A DNA stretch of 64,000 nucleotides from Atherix ibis (Eukaryota > Arthropoda > Insecta > Diptera > Athericidae): positions 80,999,868 through 81,063,867 of the forward strand of contig OY282607.1 of NCBI GenBank assembly GCA_958298945.1, given 5' to 3'. Below the pieces are notes generated by a model. That model did not search any database and was not told where the DNA came from. It was given only the letters and a program-made list of their open reading frames with translations. The stretch's first letter is position 1. Every line of letters begins with the position of its first letter. Made by a program: the position numbers and the translations under genes. Shown here piece after piece: positions 44,386 through 55,769 of this stretch.

Positions 44386-46050
44386 AATATTTTTCTAAAT
44401 ATTTATTGTTTATGGTTTGTTAAATTATTAATTTATAAGTTTTTCTCCTAATTATAATAAAAAAAATTTATTATAAATTATTAATCTTTCTTCAAATATT
44501 TGATAACTCGCATTTGTATTAGTTATAAAAACAATTCCATATACACAATATAGGCATGTTCAATATTTCATAATTTTTTTTATATTTTACCTACTCATTT
44601 TTTACCTACTCATTTTTTACCATAATTTTTTTTATATATTACCTACTCATAATAATCTATTATTTATGAATTCTCTTGAAGTTCGGGGCACCAGCATCCA
44701 TGAACATTTTACAGGTGGTGGGGACCTTTTTGCTTACTTAAAGTGACCACACTTCATTTTTTTCTGAGGAACTCATTTTTTTCTGAGCACACGTTTTTTA
44801 TTTATAATTTTTAGTAACCATAATCTCCTTTCCTATTACTATTCTGATTTTTTATATTGCTATAGAATGAATATGTTTCTAAAATAAGTTTAATAATTAT
44901 TCTGTAACTAGTTCCTTGTTGTTTTCTCTTTGCTGGTTAGTTTCCCTCTTTTTCTAATAATTGGTTTTCTTTTATTTTCTGGCAATTCTCTAAATATTTT
45001 AAACTTTTTCTCGCTTTTCTATGTGAGCACCCTCAAATTAATTAGCAAATAATAAAATAATTATAAAAATATGATGAATTAAAGACACAAAATTACACCA
45101 AATGTTCCAATTTACTCTTCTTGTATTTAACTACGTATTAAGTTATATTGTTATTAAAACAAAATATGTCGAAAAGGTTAATTTTGCACGATTACACATT
45201 ATGAATTTCACATAATATATGTGTATCTGCACTACAGGTTATCCAAATTCATTTAGCAAGTATCCATAAAAAAAATATATTAAATTATTTATATTTAAAG
45301 TTTAACGAAAATCACGATGTTCAACGCGAACTAATCAACACAGAAAATGTGCAATCCGCAAACACTCGCTCGAATTCCTCCACAACTCTCTGGCCTCATA
45401 CTGATCTCAATCTACATCGTGTTAACTTCTATCATGATCAGAGGCAACCAAATTGAGCGAAAAATCCATACATAGCCCTACTGATTTGTGCGCCACCTAT
45501 TTAAATTTTACGTAACAAACAAATCATATTACTATTTCTAAGGCTACCGTAACATAATTTATTATTACATTAAATTACTCTTCAATTATATTTGCTGTAG
45601 GTTATTTTAAACAATCATCTTAATAAACATGCTTACAACTTATCATTCTGAAAACAAATCACAATTTCATGTAAAAAAATTTATTACATTGTGTTATTAT
45701 GAATTATTTAATAATTATTATACAATTTTTTGTGGATATCCTCTGTTGATAATTTTTTTCAAGATGAAAGCACTATCAAATTACAATTATTTACGCCGGT
45801 TAAATTCTTTGTCTCTATAACAATGGTGTCGAAGCTTTTCACATGCGCGTGCCAAAAATTGCCAAATAATATATATTGACTGTCTGACGTGCCAAACAGT
45901 TTTTTTAGTCAATTTATTTATTTAAATAAATACAATTAGCAGTTATGTGAAAAAAAAACCGGGTCATCATTTAATCCCATGATCCAATAAGACAGAATGT
46001 GCTCATCCACCATTCCAAGCAATTTTGAATAATGCAAAAATGGAAAAAAG
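44386..46050. other. AT-rich spacer with a short minisatellite
   Basis: Apart from the tandem array at 44586-44653, nothing was recognised. A mixed-composition stretch at 45340-45500 has no identifiable content. Confidence 0.45.
44586..44653. repeat. Short minisatellite
   Basis: The unit 'tacctactcattttt' is repeated two to three times with an AT-rich interruption ('ttttacctactcat' at about 44587, 44602 and 44639). Confidence 0.75.
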
Positions 46051-46054
46051 AGTT

Positions 46055-46640
46055 TTTCAAAATTTTATTAAAAAAGTTCAACACTTGATTGGAGTTTAAT
46101 TAACTGCATATCAATATCTAGAAGATTCAGCAATTCGAAAAATCTCAAATTTGGAGCATCGTCCTACACAACGTCTGGATGTGAAATAAATGTTGATGTC
46201 TCTTCAAATCTTCCATATTGTTTGAATCTTGAAGAAAATTCGTTCTTTATTTGATTGAATATTTGTGTGGAAAATCTTGAATTAATTTAATTTTATTAGG
46301 TTTTTCGTCTTCGAAAACTTTTGTTGTTCTCAGAAAATATTTAAATTTGTTGGATACCACGTCATAATTGAATACATCTAATTTTGCTTGAAATGCTTTG
46401 ATCAAATCAAACATGATAATAACTGTTTTGTTAACACCTTGCAATTTAATATTTAATTCATTTAAATCGGTAAAAAAACATTAATTTTGAAATCCATTCG
46501 ACTTCTATTATCTGACTATAGTTTTTAATAATGTCCTCAGTTTTTAAAACAATCGTAAGTTCATCAATACAACTCTACGAATATTTGAAGGACTTTTCCC
46601 AGACTTACAAGTAGCCATCGCATCTTGTTGTACATAGTAA
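46055..46640 (-). pseudogene. hAT-like (ZBED/GTF2IRD2-type) transposase relic
   Basis: On the minus strand: LNELNIKLQGVNKT then VIIMFDLIKAFQAKLDVF (46460-46370), FKYFLRTTKVF, then after a stop FSSRFKQYGRFEETSTFIS (about 46235-46180) and DDAPNLRFFELLNLLDIDMQLIKLQSS (46165-46075). This order (LN..LQG…V..FK.KL..F, then F..RF..F, then LQxELIELQ-like) is characteristic of the hAT-derived transposases annotated in insects as zinc finger BED or GTF2I-repeat-containing protein 2-like. Only the middle of the protein remains. No 8-bp target duplication or ends were found. Confidence 0.6.
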
Positions 46641-46838
46641 TCCATTGTACATCGAGTTTACCTTTTTTAATAGCTTTAAACATTTTGTTATATAAAAAAA
46701 ATTTTAACAGATATAAAATTTACTAATTTTCTTACAAGTTTCAAAATATATCTCAGTGACTTGAAACCCTGTTTCGAGCATAAAACTTTCTGATGTACTC
46801 GTATAATGCAATGAAAGCCTAAAACTTGATCTCAAATA

Positions 46839-48144
46839 AAGGGTTTTCGAATAAGAGTGATATGATTTCTTTTTTTTTAAAAACACACCAATTATTAAGG
46901 AAATTCAAATGTTTTTTATTAAATGTGAAGTACAATCGATACAATTAAGTTTTGAATGAAATGTCATTCAAATGGCCTCAACGACTTTTTTTGCAGGAAC
47001 GAATTCGATGAACCCAATTTTCGAGCACTTTTTCTACTAAATCAAGTCATATGTCATGAATAGCACGTTCAATATTGACTTCTAAAGCTTGAAGAGAGTC
47101 TGGTTTATTGCTAAAGACCAATGACTTCAAATAACCCCACAAGAAATAGTCTAATGGTGTTAAATCATAACTTCTTGGAGGCCATTCAATGTCACAATTT
47201 CTTGAAATAATCGAATCTCCAAACTTTTCTCGCAATAATTCGGTTGTTGCACGTGCTGTGTGGCACGTAGCCCCGTCTTGTTGGAACCAGATGTTGTCAA
47301 GATCAACTTCTTCCGATTTCGACCATAAAAAGTTGGTTATCATCGATCTATACCGCTCTCCATTGACAGTAACGGTGTTCCTGTCAGCTTCATTTCGAAC
47401 AAAGTACGGACCCGATGATTCCACCAGACCAAAAACCACACCAAACTGTCAATTTAGGTGAATATAATGGGTGTTCATGAATAATTTGTAGATTTTCTTC
47501 GCACCAGAATCGACAGTTTTGTTTATTTACCGCACCACTCAGATGAAAGTGAGCCTCATCGGAGAAGATGATTTTCTTAAAAAAATCGTTATCGTTTTCA
47601 AGTTGTTCCAAGACAAAATCAGCAAATTCACGACGTTTATGGTGGTCCAATGGCTTCAATTCTTGAGTGATAATAATTTTACACGGATGCAAGCCCAAAT
47701 CCTTTCTCAAAATCTGCCAGGTTGTGGTTTGAGACAGTCCCAATTCTTGAGAACGTCTTGGAATCGACAAATTGCGGTCTTCAGCAACACTTCCTGAACG
47801 GCAGCATTATTTTCATTACTTCGAGTGGTTCTTTGTCTTATTGGCACTTGAACATTATGGAAAGAAAATGTACGCTCGAAATTTTTAATAATTCTACTAC
47901 TAGCGAGCACATTTGGATGATTATTACGACCATAAAATGGCAAAAGCGCACGAAAAGTTGCAATTTGAGAACGATTATTTTGATAATAAAATTGAATAAT
48001 TTGTAAATGTTGTTCTTGCGTATATCTCTCCATAATAGAATTGTAAACATTACTGAATACATTGGAGAAAAAAAACAGATCATGACATATTACAAATGGC
48101 CGAAACGTCCTTAGATTTCATATCACTCTTATTGGAAAACCCTA
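46839..48144 (-). mobile_element. DD41D (rosa-type) element with intact ends
   Basis: This is a 1306-bp element with TA at 46837-46838 and 48145-48146. The low end reads AAGGGTTTTCGAATAAG and the reversed high end TAGGGTTTTCCAATAAG. The inverted repeat continues to about 30 bases ('agtgatatga'). It is the only DD41D copy in the window with both ends and an almost complete coding region. Confidence 0.95.
46945..48033 (-). pseudogene. DD41D transposase with two frameshifts and two stops
   Basis: It begins MERYTQEQHLQIIQFYYQNN at 48033 and would be about 363 residues. The first frame runs to about 47797, where loss of one A shifts it. The second gives LSIPRRSQELGLSQTT (helix-turn-helix), ITQELKPLDH, and the first catalytic D in KKIIFSDEAHFHLSG, then KLTVWCGFWSGGI. 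One extra G near 47412 shifts it again. The third gives VNGERYRSM, the second D in WFQQDGATCHT, then SRNCDIEWPPRS, and the third D in YDLTPLDYFLWG. There are 41 residues between the second and third D, which defines the DD41D class. TGA stops at 47044 and 46978 interrupt the tail (VEKVLENWVHRIRSC, then GHLNDISFKT, TAA at 46945). The triad is intact. Confidence 0.93.
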
Positions 48145-48185
48145 TAAGTTTGGTAAATAACTCAAAAAACCATTTTCTTCTCCAA

Positions 48186-48228
48186 TCGTACTTCGAGCAT
48201 CATCAGTGCCCGAAGTACGACTGTAGAA
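48186..48228. other. Hairpin-forming inverted repeat
   Basis: A 9-bp perfect stem, cgtacttcg at 48188-48196 and cgaagtacg at 48214-48222, surrounds a 17-base loop. Weaker pairing extends outwards (tcttct…agaaga). It lies between two transposons; no role is apparent. Confidence 0.6.
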
Positions 48229-48475
48229 GAAAACTGACACAATTTTGGAAAGATCTATTTTTCTTGCACCGAGTGCAATTGTTTCGTACCAACTAAATTG
48301 ATGAAGGCGTGCCATAGATTCGATACCACAATTTTATAATATTTATGTGATATTATTAGTGTTAAAAATTTATTGATAAATTATTTGTATGAGATAAATA
48401 TAACTGTATGATTGATGGTTTATACACATTTTCGTATTTTGGCCAGTTTTTTTAAACTTGTAAAACAGTCAACAT

Positions 48476-49391
48476 ATGTGAAGAAAAAGTGAATTTAAGA
48501 CATTGTATGTTGTATGAGTTCCAAAAAGGGAACGTGTTTGGAGAAGACGCAGTAACAGCTCAAACATGCCAGAGATGGTTTGCGAAATTTCCTTCGGGTG
48601 ATTTTTCTTTGAAAGATGAACTCAGATCAGTAAGGCCATCAGATGTTAATGACGAAGTGCTACGCAGTATGATCAGGACAAGTCACATGTTAAATTCCAC
48701 AGAAATGGCCTTCAAGCTTAGAATTCATCAGACTACTACTTTAGAGCACATTAAAAGGCTTCGTTTTGTGTCCAAACTGTCTGTTTGGGTGCCACACGAA
48801 TTAAGCGAAAAAAATTTAATGGATCGAATTTCAATATGTTCTTTAAATCTTGCTCGTCACAAAAGGGAACCGTTTTTGGACCGCTTGGTGACTGGTGATG
48901 AAAAGTGGATAGTTTATAAACTTGTGGTAAGAAAAAGGGCATATGTTTACAAAGAGGAGACACCACTAACCACATCTAAAGCTGGCGTGCATTAAAAGAA
49001 AGTTATGTTGTGTTGTTGGTGGGATCGGAGGGGTATTGTCCACTATGAGTTGCTGAAAGAAAATCATACGATCGATGCTGATCGTTACTGTTCGCAACTT
49101 GATGTTTTAAATAAAGAAATTCAATGTAAACGTCCATATTTGGCCAACAGAAAGGGTGTAATTCTTCACTATTACAACGCTAGACCGCCCGTGGCAAGAA
49201 AAACCGTACAAAAAATTGCAGAGTTGGGTTGGGAAACTCTACCACAGCCAGCATATTCTCCAAATATTACACCATCTGACAATCATCTGTTCAGAACGCT
49301 GCAAAACTTTCTTAATGGAAATGAATATATAATTTGCATCCAAAAAACGAAAAAGAATTCCAGGGGGTTGGATAAGCTTCCAGAATGCTGA
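48476..49391 (+). pseudogene. Mariner E transposase, catalytic residue mutated
   Basis: The ATG at 48476 is followed by a one-base loss; the frame from 48486 reads VNLRHCMLYEFQKGN. A small deletion then removes the residues before GEDAVTAQTCQRWF. The rest follows the family: RSVRPSDVNDEVL, a helix-turn-helix, KLSVWVPHELSEKN, the first catalytic D in VTGDEKWIVY, a stop at about 48993 (CAT-TAA before AAGAAAGTTATG), VMLCCWWDRRGIVHYELL, DADRYCSQL, then HYYNARPPVA. In the last block the second catalytic D has become Y and the conserved H is P. The third D is kept in SPNITPSDNHLF. A frame loss near the C-terminus ends at LDKLPEC. The transposase is inactive. Confidence 0.9.
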
Positions 49392-49499
49392 CAGATAGTT
49401 GTAACTAATAAAAATAATTATATTTTGGATAAATTTTTGAATAAAAAGTGAAAAAAAAATTTAGTTTTTGCTTTAGAAAAAAACGACAGAACTTTCCCT
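48476..49499 (+). mobile_element. Mariner E, left end lost
   Basis: The right end, reversed, is AGGGAAAGTTCTGTCG, with TA at 49500-49501. No matching left end was found in the 330 bases between the DD41D element and the gene, so the 5' UTR end appears truncated or replaced. The family (ends and protein) is distinct from mariners A, B, C and I; it resembles mauritiana/cecropia-type elements. Confidence 0.75.
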
Positions 49500-49501
49500 T
49501 A

Positions 49502-51790
49502 CATCCAATAGATAGGAAAGCCGATGCACATTTGCTTAGAATCTCACCACTCTTATAAAAAAGATAAATTCAACACATCAACGCGACCACTAAACTATAT
49601 TTAACTTAAGAAAAAGGTATTTGGACTATTATCATTAGTGCTGAATTTTGCTAATTAAATTTTTCAAGATCATTATTCAATATTATAAGGATTAAAATAA
49701 ATAAGATACTTGAAAAAAAACTACAAAGAAATTCTAGAAGAATTTCCCCTGCTTTTTTTGTTGTTGCAAAAATTATATTCATTTGCAAAATAAAATAATC
49801 ATTGGCAAATACGGTAGAACAAAAATAATTTAATTATCACGTACTGTGATCAAAATCCATTTAAAATAAAATAACTCAGCTAGATAGCCTTTAAATTACC
49901 AAGTGAATTATCTATTTTATTTTGCATACATTTGCATAAACTATTATAGTATTAATTTTCATAAATATATTAAAACAAATATTTTTAAATAGAAATTTAC
50001 TAAAGTTTCCTTTTTGAACTTTAAACCATTAAAACATTTGTAATTAAATTGGGTTAACTTGATCGAAATGTTTAATAGAAATAGGTTAACCAAAGTCAAA
50101 AATGAAATCATTAATTCGGTGACCAATATTAAGGATCATGCAAAAAAAAATTTAGAAAAAAAATGTCCTTTCATACAATCATTAATAAAGTCCTAAAGGT
50201 CTCAAATAATTTCAATATCGTAGCAGAAGGTTTACAAAAACATTTCTAAAAAGGAAAAAAAAAGTTTCTATCCAAAGGCTACCCAAAGCACACAAAAAGG
50301 TAAAATAATAGCTATAAATTTTGGAAATTGTTTGGTAATTCCTAGGGTTGACTTCAACGGATGATAAACAGTTGTTAACACTGGCTATTATTCAGATTTA
50401 ATGTGGTAATTAAGGCAACAAATCGTCAAGAAACAATGAGGAAAGTGACTTCGATTGTGTTATTTTTCCCTAAAAGATAGTTTCCTTAGACACTATTTTA
50501 CTCTTCGAAATATTTATAAAATAGGTGGAGTACGATTGTGTATGAGAGAATGTATGTAATTATGTATAGAAAAGTGCGTTAATTAAGAGATGTGAGAAAT
50601 GTATTCAAATAAAGGAGGAATTATTGTATTTTGAAAATTAATATGAAATAATTTTTTCTCTTCTACGTCAAAAATCTATTTATTATAGAAAATTTATTGG
50701 AGAAAATTGCTTTCAATTAAACTTCTTGGATAAGTTGCTATTGTAATTGGATAAAGTTCATTGTACGATACTAAATTGGATAACATTCTTTTCCTCTACA
50801 AACGACTACTATTTGTGAAACTTAGTATATAAATAGATCGTCGGATCTTTTTTAAATATATTTCTTAGGATAACAAACGTTTGGAATCGATAAAACTAAT
50901 CGCATTAAGGTTACGTATGTGTGAAACTTTAGTTCATATACTTTAAGATGATTAGAAACTCATATAAAAGAAACGGTTACAATATAATAAAATGTAAAAA
51001 GAAAGCACTTTACTAAGAAGATTTAATAATGACCCACAACGTTCGTGACATAATTTCTGTTGGCAACTTTTCTTCGCCACACCAGAAACTTTTTGCATGA
51101 CTGATCATACAAAAGATTTTCTGTGCAAAGAAAAGTCGAATCGAAATGGTTGTGGATTTCCATATAAATACTCATACTAATAAATTTTCTAACTTAAAGC
51201 GGCTTATTGAATTTGTTGTCATTTTTTCTGTTCTAATTTTTTCTCCTAAAATATTTCATTTCCTTATTTTATTCCTGTACTTAAAGATGTCATTTCTTTA
51301 TGCTACTTGATTTGAAAAAAAAAACAAATTATTTTACTTCGTTAAAAACATTCAGATCACTTTGATTATTCTATTTTAAAAAAAAACGGGAGTCTTTTTT
51401 ACGGGAATGTACTATTAAATTATACTAAAATGAATAACAAGTTACTTCATTTATATGATCTATATAAGTTCAATCTCAGATTTAAGATAAGTATTCCTAT
51501 AGTTAGCATTATATAGTATAAAAAGAATATTTTTTTATAATCAATTTAAAGAGAAAGCTTATATTATTGCGGATTTATTTAACTATAGATTCTATAAGTA
51601 AATAATTATTTCTATAATTTGTAAATATGAGATGAAAACATTTCTTTAAGTTAAGAGCAATCTACCACAGACAATTCGGAAATAGACATTTCTCCATTTA
51701 TGAACATTAAGGTAAATCGGAATATTTTTTTTCTAAAAATAATAAAAAAAATTTTATTTTCCTACATTTATTAAATGTATTATTTACTTT
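49502..51790. other. AT-rich spacer, nothing recognised
   Basis: No reading frame, repeat or terminal inverted repeat was recognised in these 2.3 kb. Confidence 0.5.
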
Positions 51791-51795
51791 ACATA

Positions 51796-51902
51796 GGGTC
51801 CTAGCCGAGAAAAAAGCTCTATAGTCAACTCTATTTTCAAAAATTGATTCTAATCTCAAATTAGAAATTTTTTTGCATGAAATTATTTCTCGGCTAGGAC
51901 CC
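51796..51902. mobile_element. 107-bp MITE-like element
   Basis: The left end GGGTCCTAGCCGAGAAA is matched perfectly in reverse complement by the right end (tttctcggctaggaccc). TA flanks the element at 51794-51795 and 51903-51904. The 70-base interior is AT-rich and non-coding. Size, perfect inverted repeats and a TA flank fit a miniature Tc1/mariner-superfamily element. No larger relative with these ends was seen in the window. Confidence 0.75.
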
Positions 51903-51909
51903 TACACAT

Positions 51910-52150
51910 ATGTTATTTAACAAGACCATTGCCTTGACACGAGTGTAAACAAGGAAGGCCAATGACCTCCGTTCAAGTGTAAACAAGTTACCGAAGATGA
52001 CGGATTTTATTTTGTAAATGAGCCAATATTACTGGCAGTACACATAAGTCCTTGCTTATTATAAGAATGGGGTCATTGACTTCGTTTCCTTACATACAAC
52101 CTTATTAGGTCATTAGCCTCATTTAATTTACATGTGTATGTATGTAAATG
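51910..52150. other. Short direct and inverted repeats beside the MITE
   Basis: The word 'agtgtaaacaag' occurs twice (about 51941 and 51977). 'ccaatgacctccg' (51959) faces 'gggtcattgacttcg' (about 52070) in partial inverted symmetry. The segment may be an older decayed repeat. Confidence 0.4.
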
Positions 52151-52457
52151 TAAAGGGTTGTTCAATTTGTATTTTTTTTTAAAGTAAAGCTATTTAAAAC
52201 ATTTTTTAAATTTATATTCCGATAAAATTTTTATTTTATTATATTAATTAAGGCTTACGATTACGTATATAAGATACTATTATTCGAATTAACTTTTTGC
52301 AGGACTTCTTGCAGAACTTAATCATTTTGAACTAAATTTTCATTAATTTTTTGCATATTTTTAGGTAATTTGTTAACAGATGTCGCTTTTTAAATGCTGT
52401 AAAATTTGATAATTATCTGCGTAAATAAGGTTTTGTACGTAGTTCTTTTATATTGTA

Positions 52458-53351
52458 TTGTTCGGAAAGTAATTTAAATAAAAATGAAAGACAATTTTCT
52501 TATAATGAATTAATATTTTATTCAATTAAATATTGTCCAGTCTGATCCAATACCCTTTGTCATTTTCCACGCTCATGAAATTTTTGTTCTTTGTTGGCAA
52601 AAAACTGATCCAAGTGATTTATGACCTCCTCGTTTGAATTAAACGTTTTACCGTCTAAAAAATTTTGTAGACACCCGTACAAATGATACTCGAAAGGTGC
52701 TAGGTTTGGAGAGTATGGTGGGTATGGAAGTATATCCCATGCAAACTCTGAAAGTTTTTGTCGAGTGGTCAAACTTGTATGTGGTTTCGCATTATCCTGT
52801 TGGAACACTATACCTTTCCTATTGACTAATGCTGGCCTTTTTCTTTAAGTGAATTATTCAATTTATCAAACTGATGACAGTACACTTCAGAATTGATCGT
52901 TGTGTTGCTCGGTAGAAGCTCAAAATAAACGATTCCTTTGAAATCCCACCAAACAGATAGCATAACCTTTTTTTCATGAATATTGGCTTTTGAAGTGCTT
53001 TCGGCCGGTTCATCTTTTCTACTCCAGGATCTTTTGCGCTTAACATTGTTGTAGATAACCCATTTCTCGTCCTCAATGATGGTACGCTTAAAAAATGGAT
53101 CATTTTCTTGGCGTTTGAGAAGTAAATCACAAACGTCAATGCGACAGCACAAATTTTTTTCCGTAAGAAGATGAGGAAACCATATGTCGAGCTTTGACAT
53201 TAAACCTAACCGTTTCAAATTATCATGAACGGTAGAATTCGATAGATTTAATCTCTCAGCGATCTTACGAATTGTTATTTGCCAGTGTGCATCAATTAAT
53301 GCCTTTATTGTGTCTTCATCAGAAAACGAAATTACGTTCCGAACAACCCAA
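52458..53351 (-). mobile_element. Mauritiana-type mariner A3 nested in a DD41D relic
   Basis: This is an 894-bp element with TA at 52456-52457 and 53352-53353. The high-coordinate end (its 5' end) is TTGGGTTGTTCGGAACG reversed. The low end reads TTGTTCGGAAAG with three bases missing from the repeat. It lies inside a DD41D relic readable on both sides. Roughly 300 bp at the start of the gene, including the first DNA-binding domain, are deleted directly next to the 5' inverted repeat (at about 53320). Confidence 0.92.
52560..53320 (-). pseudogene. Mariner A3 transposase, truncated, D-to-E change
   Basis: The remaining frame starts SDEDTIKALIDAHWQITIRK, then helix-turn-helix, KLDIWFPHLLTEKN, and the first catalytic D in IIEDEKWVIYNN (the preceding TG is IE). 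VMLSVWWDFKGIVYFELLPSNTT and VYCHQFDKLNNSLKEK follow. One lost A at about 52836 causes a frameshift. The next frame gives VNRKGIVFQQDNAKPH with the second D, SPNLAPFEYHLYG and NFLDGKTFNSNEEV. The third catalytic position is E instead of D (PSDYH in relatives) and the adjacent S is F. Both the truncation and this change should abolish activity. Confidence 0.9.
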
Positions 53352-53789
53352 TAATAAAGGTTCAATGGCATCAAATTGGCCTATAAACTGTACCAAATAT
53401 TGAAATTACTCATCCTGAGTACTTGCGTAATTAGGGTAGAAAAATTTTATGATCTGCGATGCCATCTTATTGAAACCATATATAGTCCAAATAAAAATTC
53501 ATAGCCCTATTTTCATAGAAATTGGGACCTATGACAACTTTAAACCATAATGCACACCAGAGGGTTTTTTTTCCAGTATATAATTTCTTCTCCATAGTTA
53601 TTTGTGAATTTTCAGAACTGATTTTTTTTTTAAATTAAGTCTATTAATGTATTAATTAAGCCAAACATAAGCATCATCGCTCCAAAAAATGTTTTGTTCG
53701 AAATCAGCGTATCTTTAGCGTTATTATAGCCCATTAAATGGCAAAACTGAAACTAAATTAATTTAATTCTGAACAATATATTTATTAAA

Positions 53790-55540
53790 AGCTGCGTAAT
53801 GACTGGTTGATATTATCTATTAAGAAATATTTCGAGGTCAAGGATGTTGTGGTTTCCAAGGGATCCCAGTTTGAGAAACAACTTTGTTAAGATTATGAAG
53901 ATGAATAAATTTTATTTGATGATGGAAATAGTTGTTAAGATATTTTATAGTCAAAAAAAAATTTTAAAAACCTTCATCCAGAGTTATTTAAGATTGCATT
54001 TGACGATATATGTCCAGTTATTTTTGTGTTAAATTTTTTACAAATTCACAATAAGAAGTTTCCAAAATATATATTTTTATGGATGATTATCATAGAAACT
54101 GCCAATATTGAACATAATATTTCTCATTAATATAAATTTACAATGGGCTAAAAAAGAAAATCTAGGAAAATTTCATAAAATATATATTATAAAAAGTTTC
54201 ACATAATATGAATGTTTAACTTCTATCGATTCTCCGACTTTTACTTATTTAATAATAAATACATTTGCAAATATTACTTCCGATTGACTATATCGGAAAA
54301 CCATTTCATTATCAAAGAAAATATGCAGAAAATCTCATTCATATTCTCACACAAACCAGCTCGATGATAATTTACCATTTTCAAAAAAGCAAACATTTTA
54401 CTATGATTATTTCACCATTGAATCAGATACGAATAGAATTTAATATGAAATTTTTACCTTTGTTATTTTTGTTTTCATATTGGATTGTTTTACATTAAAT
54501 AAAACAACAAAATATTATTATTAATAATTCAACGTTTTTGTGGATAAACAAGATAATACAATAATACGAATATAAATGTGTATTTACCTTTGCAGTCTAT
54601 TCGAAAATCAACTTCCCCACATTTAATCTATTGTATCATAAAAGATGAAATGATGAGAATGAAATTTATTGTACAAAAATCTGAATAAATATTTTTCCAT
54701 CTCTTTTCTTTGTTTGGGAAATTAGACCCTCATTAGGTTACCTGATATTTTTAAATTCATACCGGAAACATGAAATGAAATTTTTTCTTCTGCAAAAATT
54801 TGATTTAATTTTTTTCATGCCTAAAATGAAAGCAGAAAAAAAATTGAAGAAAAATTTTTTACAGGAAAAAAAACCTTTTTGATTAATGAACAAAGTACGA
54901 TTTATTATAAGCAGAAAATCAGATTTTCATAATTGTCAAGGAGGAAAACGATTTCTATAACATTTTTTGAGATGAGAAATTAAATAATTTGTTAGTCTGT
55001 ATCTAAATTGTTAACGTCATTTTTCCCATTGAATTTTTTCCTTTTATTAATTCCATTTTATAACGGGGGGCGAGTGAGACTGGTAGTGGGGATATAAAAA
55101 AAATGTGATTATAGACTATCTAATCGTAAATTGTTTAAATGAGAAAAATGACGAATAGACAAACTCAAAAAGGAATTTACAGATTCATCATGGGGTAATG
55201 TGCGACAAATGAGCATTACGCACGCAAAACGTAACATCTAGCATAAAAATAACGTCATGATTATCCTTATTTATCAACATGCCTACATATCTTATTTATT
55301 TTCCCTGCTAAAGATTTTTTTCTATTATGAGTTCTTAGATAAAAATTCCCATTTCCTCTTCTGAACAATAACTAAACAAAATAATAATAATAATAGAAAT
55401 AGTCATAAGAATAATGCATAATTAAGTAAAGCTTGATGTTATTAAAAAAAAAAAAATTAAAATATACTAGATGCCGTTAATATACGATACTACATCCTTG
55501 ATCAAAAATATTTGGAATCCAACGTGAATGTTTATTTTTC
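53790..55540. other. AT-rich spacer, nothing recognised
   Basis: Short A/T-rich frames only. A GC-rich word at about 55064-55090 has no recognised meaning. Confidence 0.5.
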
Positions 55541-55549
55541 AAGGATATT

Positions 55550-55765
55550 TTTTATTTTGGCGAATCCACTTTTTGCTTTAATAATGGCGTATAGTAGCTA
55601 CACCCATTTTGGACATTCTTCGTCCTTTATTTCTCCCTTTACCTCTGACAAAGCTTATTTTAGGAATTGATTGGAAGTAATTTGATGTTTTTTTGTCTCG
55701 CACTTCAAAAACTCTGTTGGATTGAGAAGTCTGGTGACTGAGCTGGCCAGTCAAGTAACTTTATG
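55550..55765 (-). pseudogene. Tc1-like transposase C-terminal relic
   Basis: The minus strand at 55755-55700 reads LLDWPAQSPDFSIQQSF, then SARQKNIKLLPINS, matching the third catalytic region of Tc1-type DD34E transposases (WPAQSPDLNPIENLW, then the lysine-rich K..R stretch). The NPIE glutamate is not preserved. The tail is weak (possible MPK… and AIIKAKSG words near 55600). No second catalytic block or ends were found. Confidence 0.55.
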
Positions 55766-55769
55766 GACT

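Larger units (their letters stand above)
52153..53780 (-). pseudogene. DD41D element relic interrupted by mariner A3
   Basis: The low end starts AAGGGTTGTTCAATTTG after TA (52151-52152), like a DD41D terminus. The minus strand from about 53740 reads FEQNIFWSDDAYVWLN (first catalytic block), then TLWCALWFK, VVIGPNFYENRAM, YIWFQ, a stop, DG (second catalytic D), then decayed sequence to the mariner at 53351. On the far side (52457-52240) the C-terminal tail is faintly readable (YIKELRTKPYLRR; LTNYLKICKKLMKI). The high end and the N-terminal third were not identified. Confidence 0.65.
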
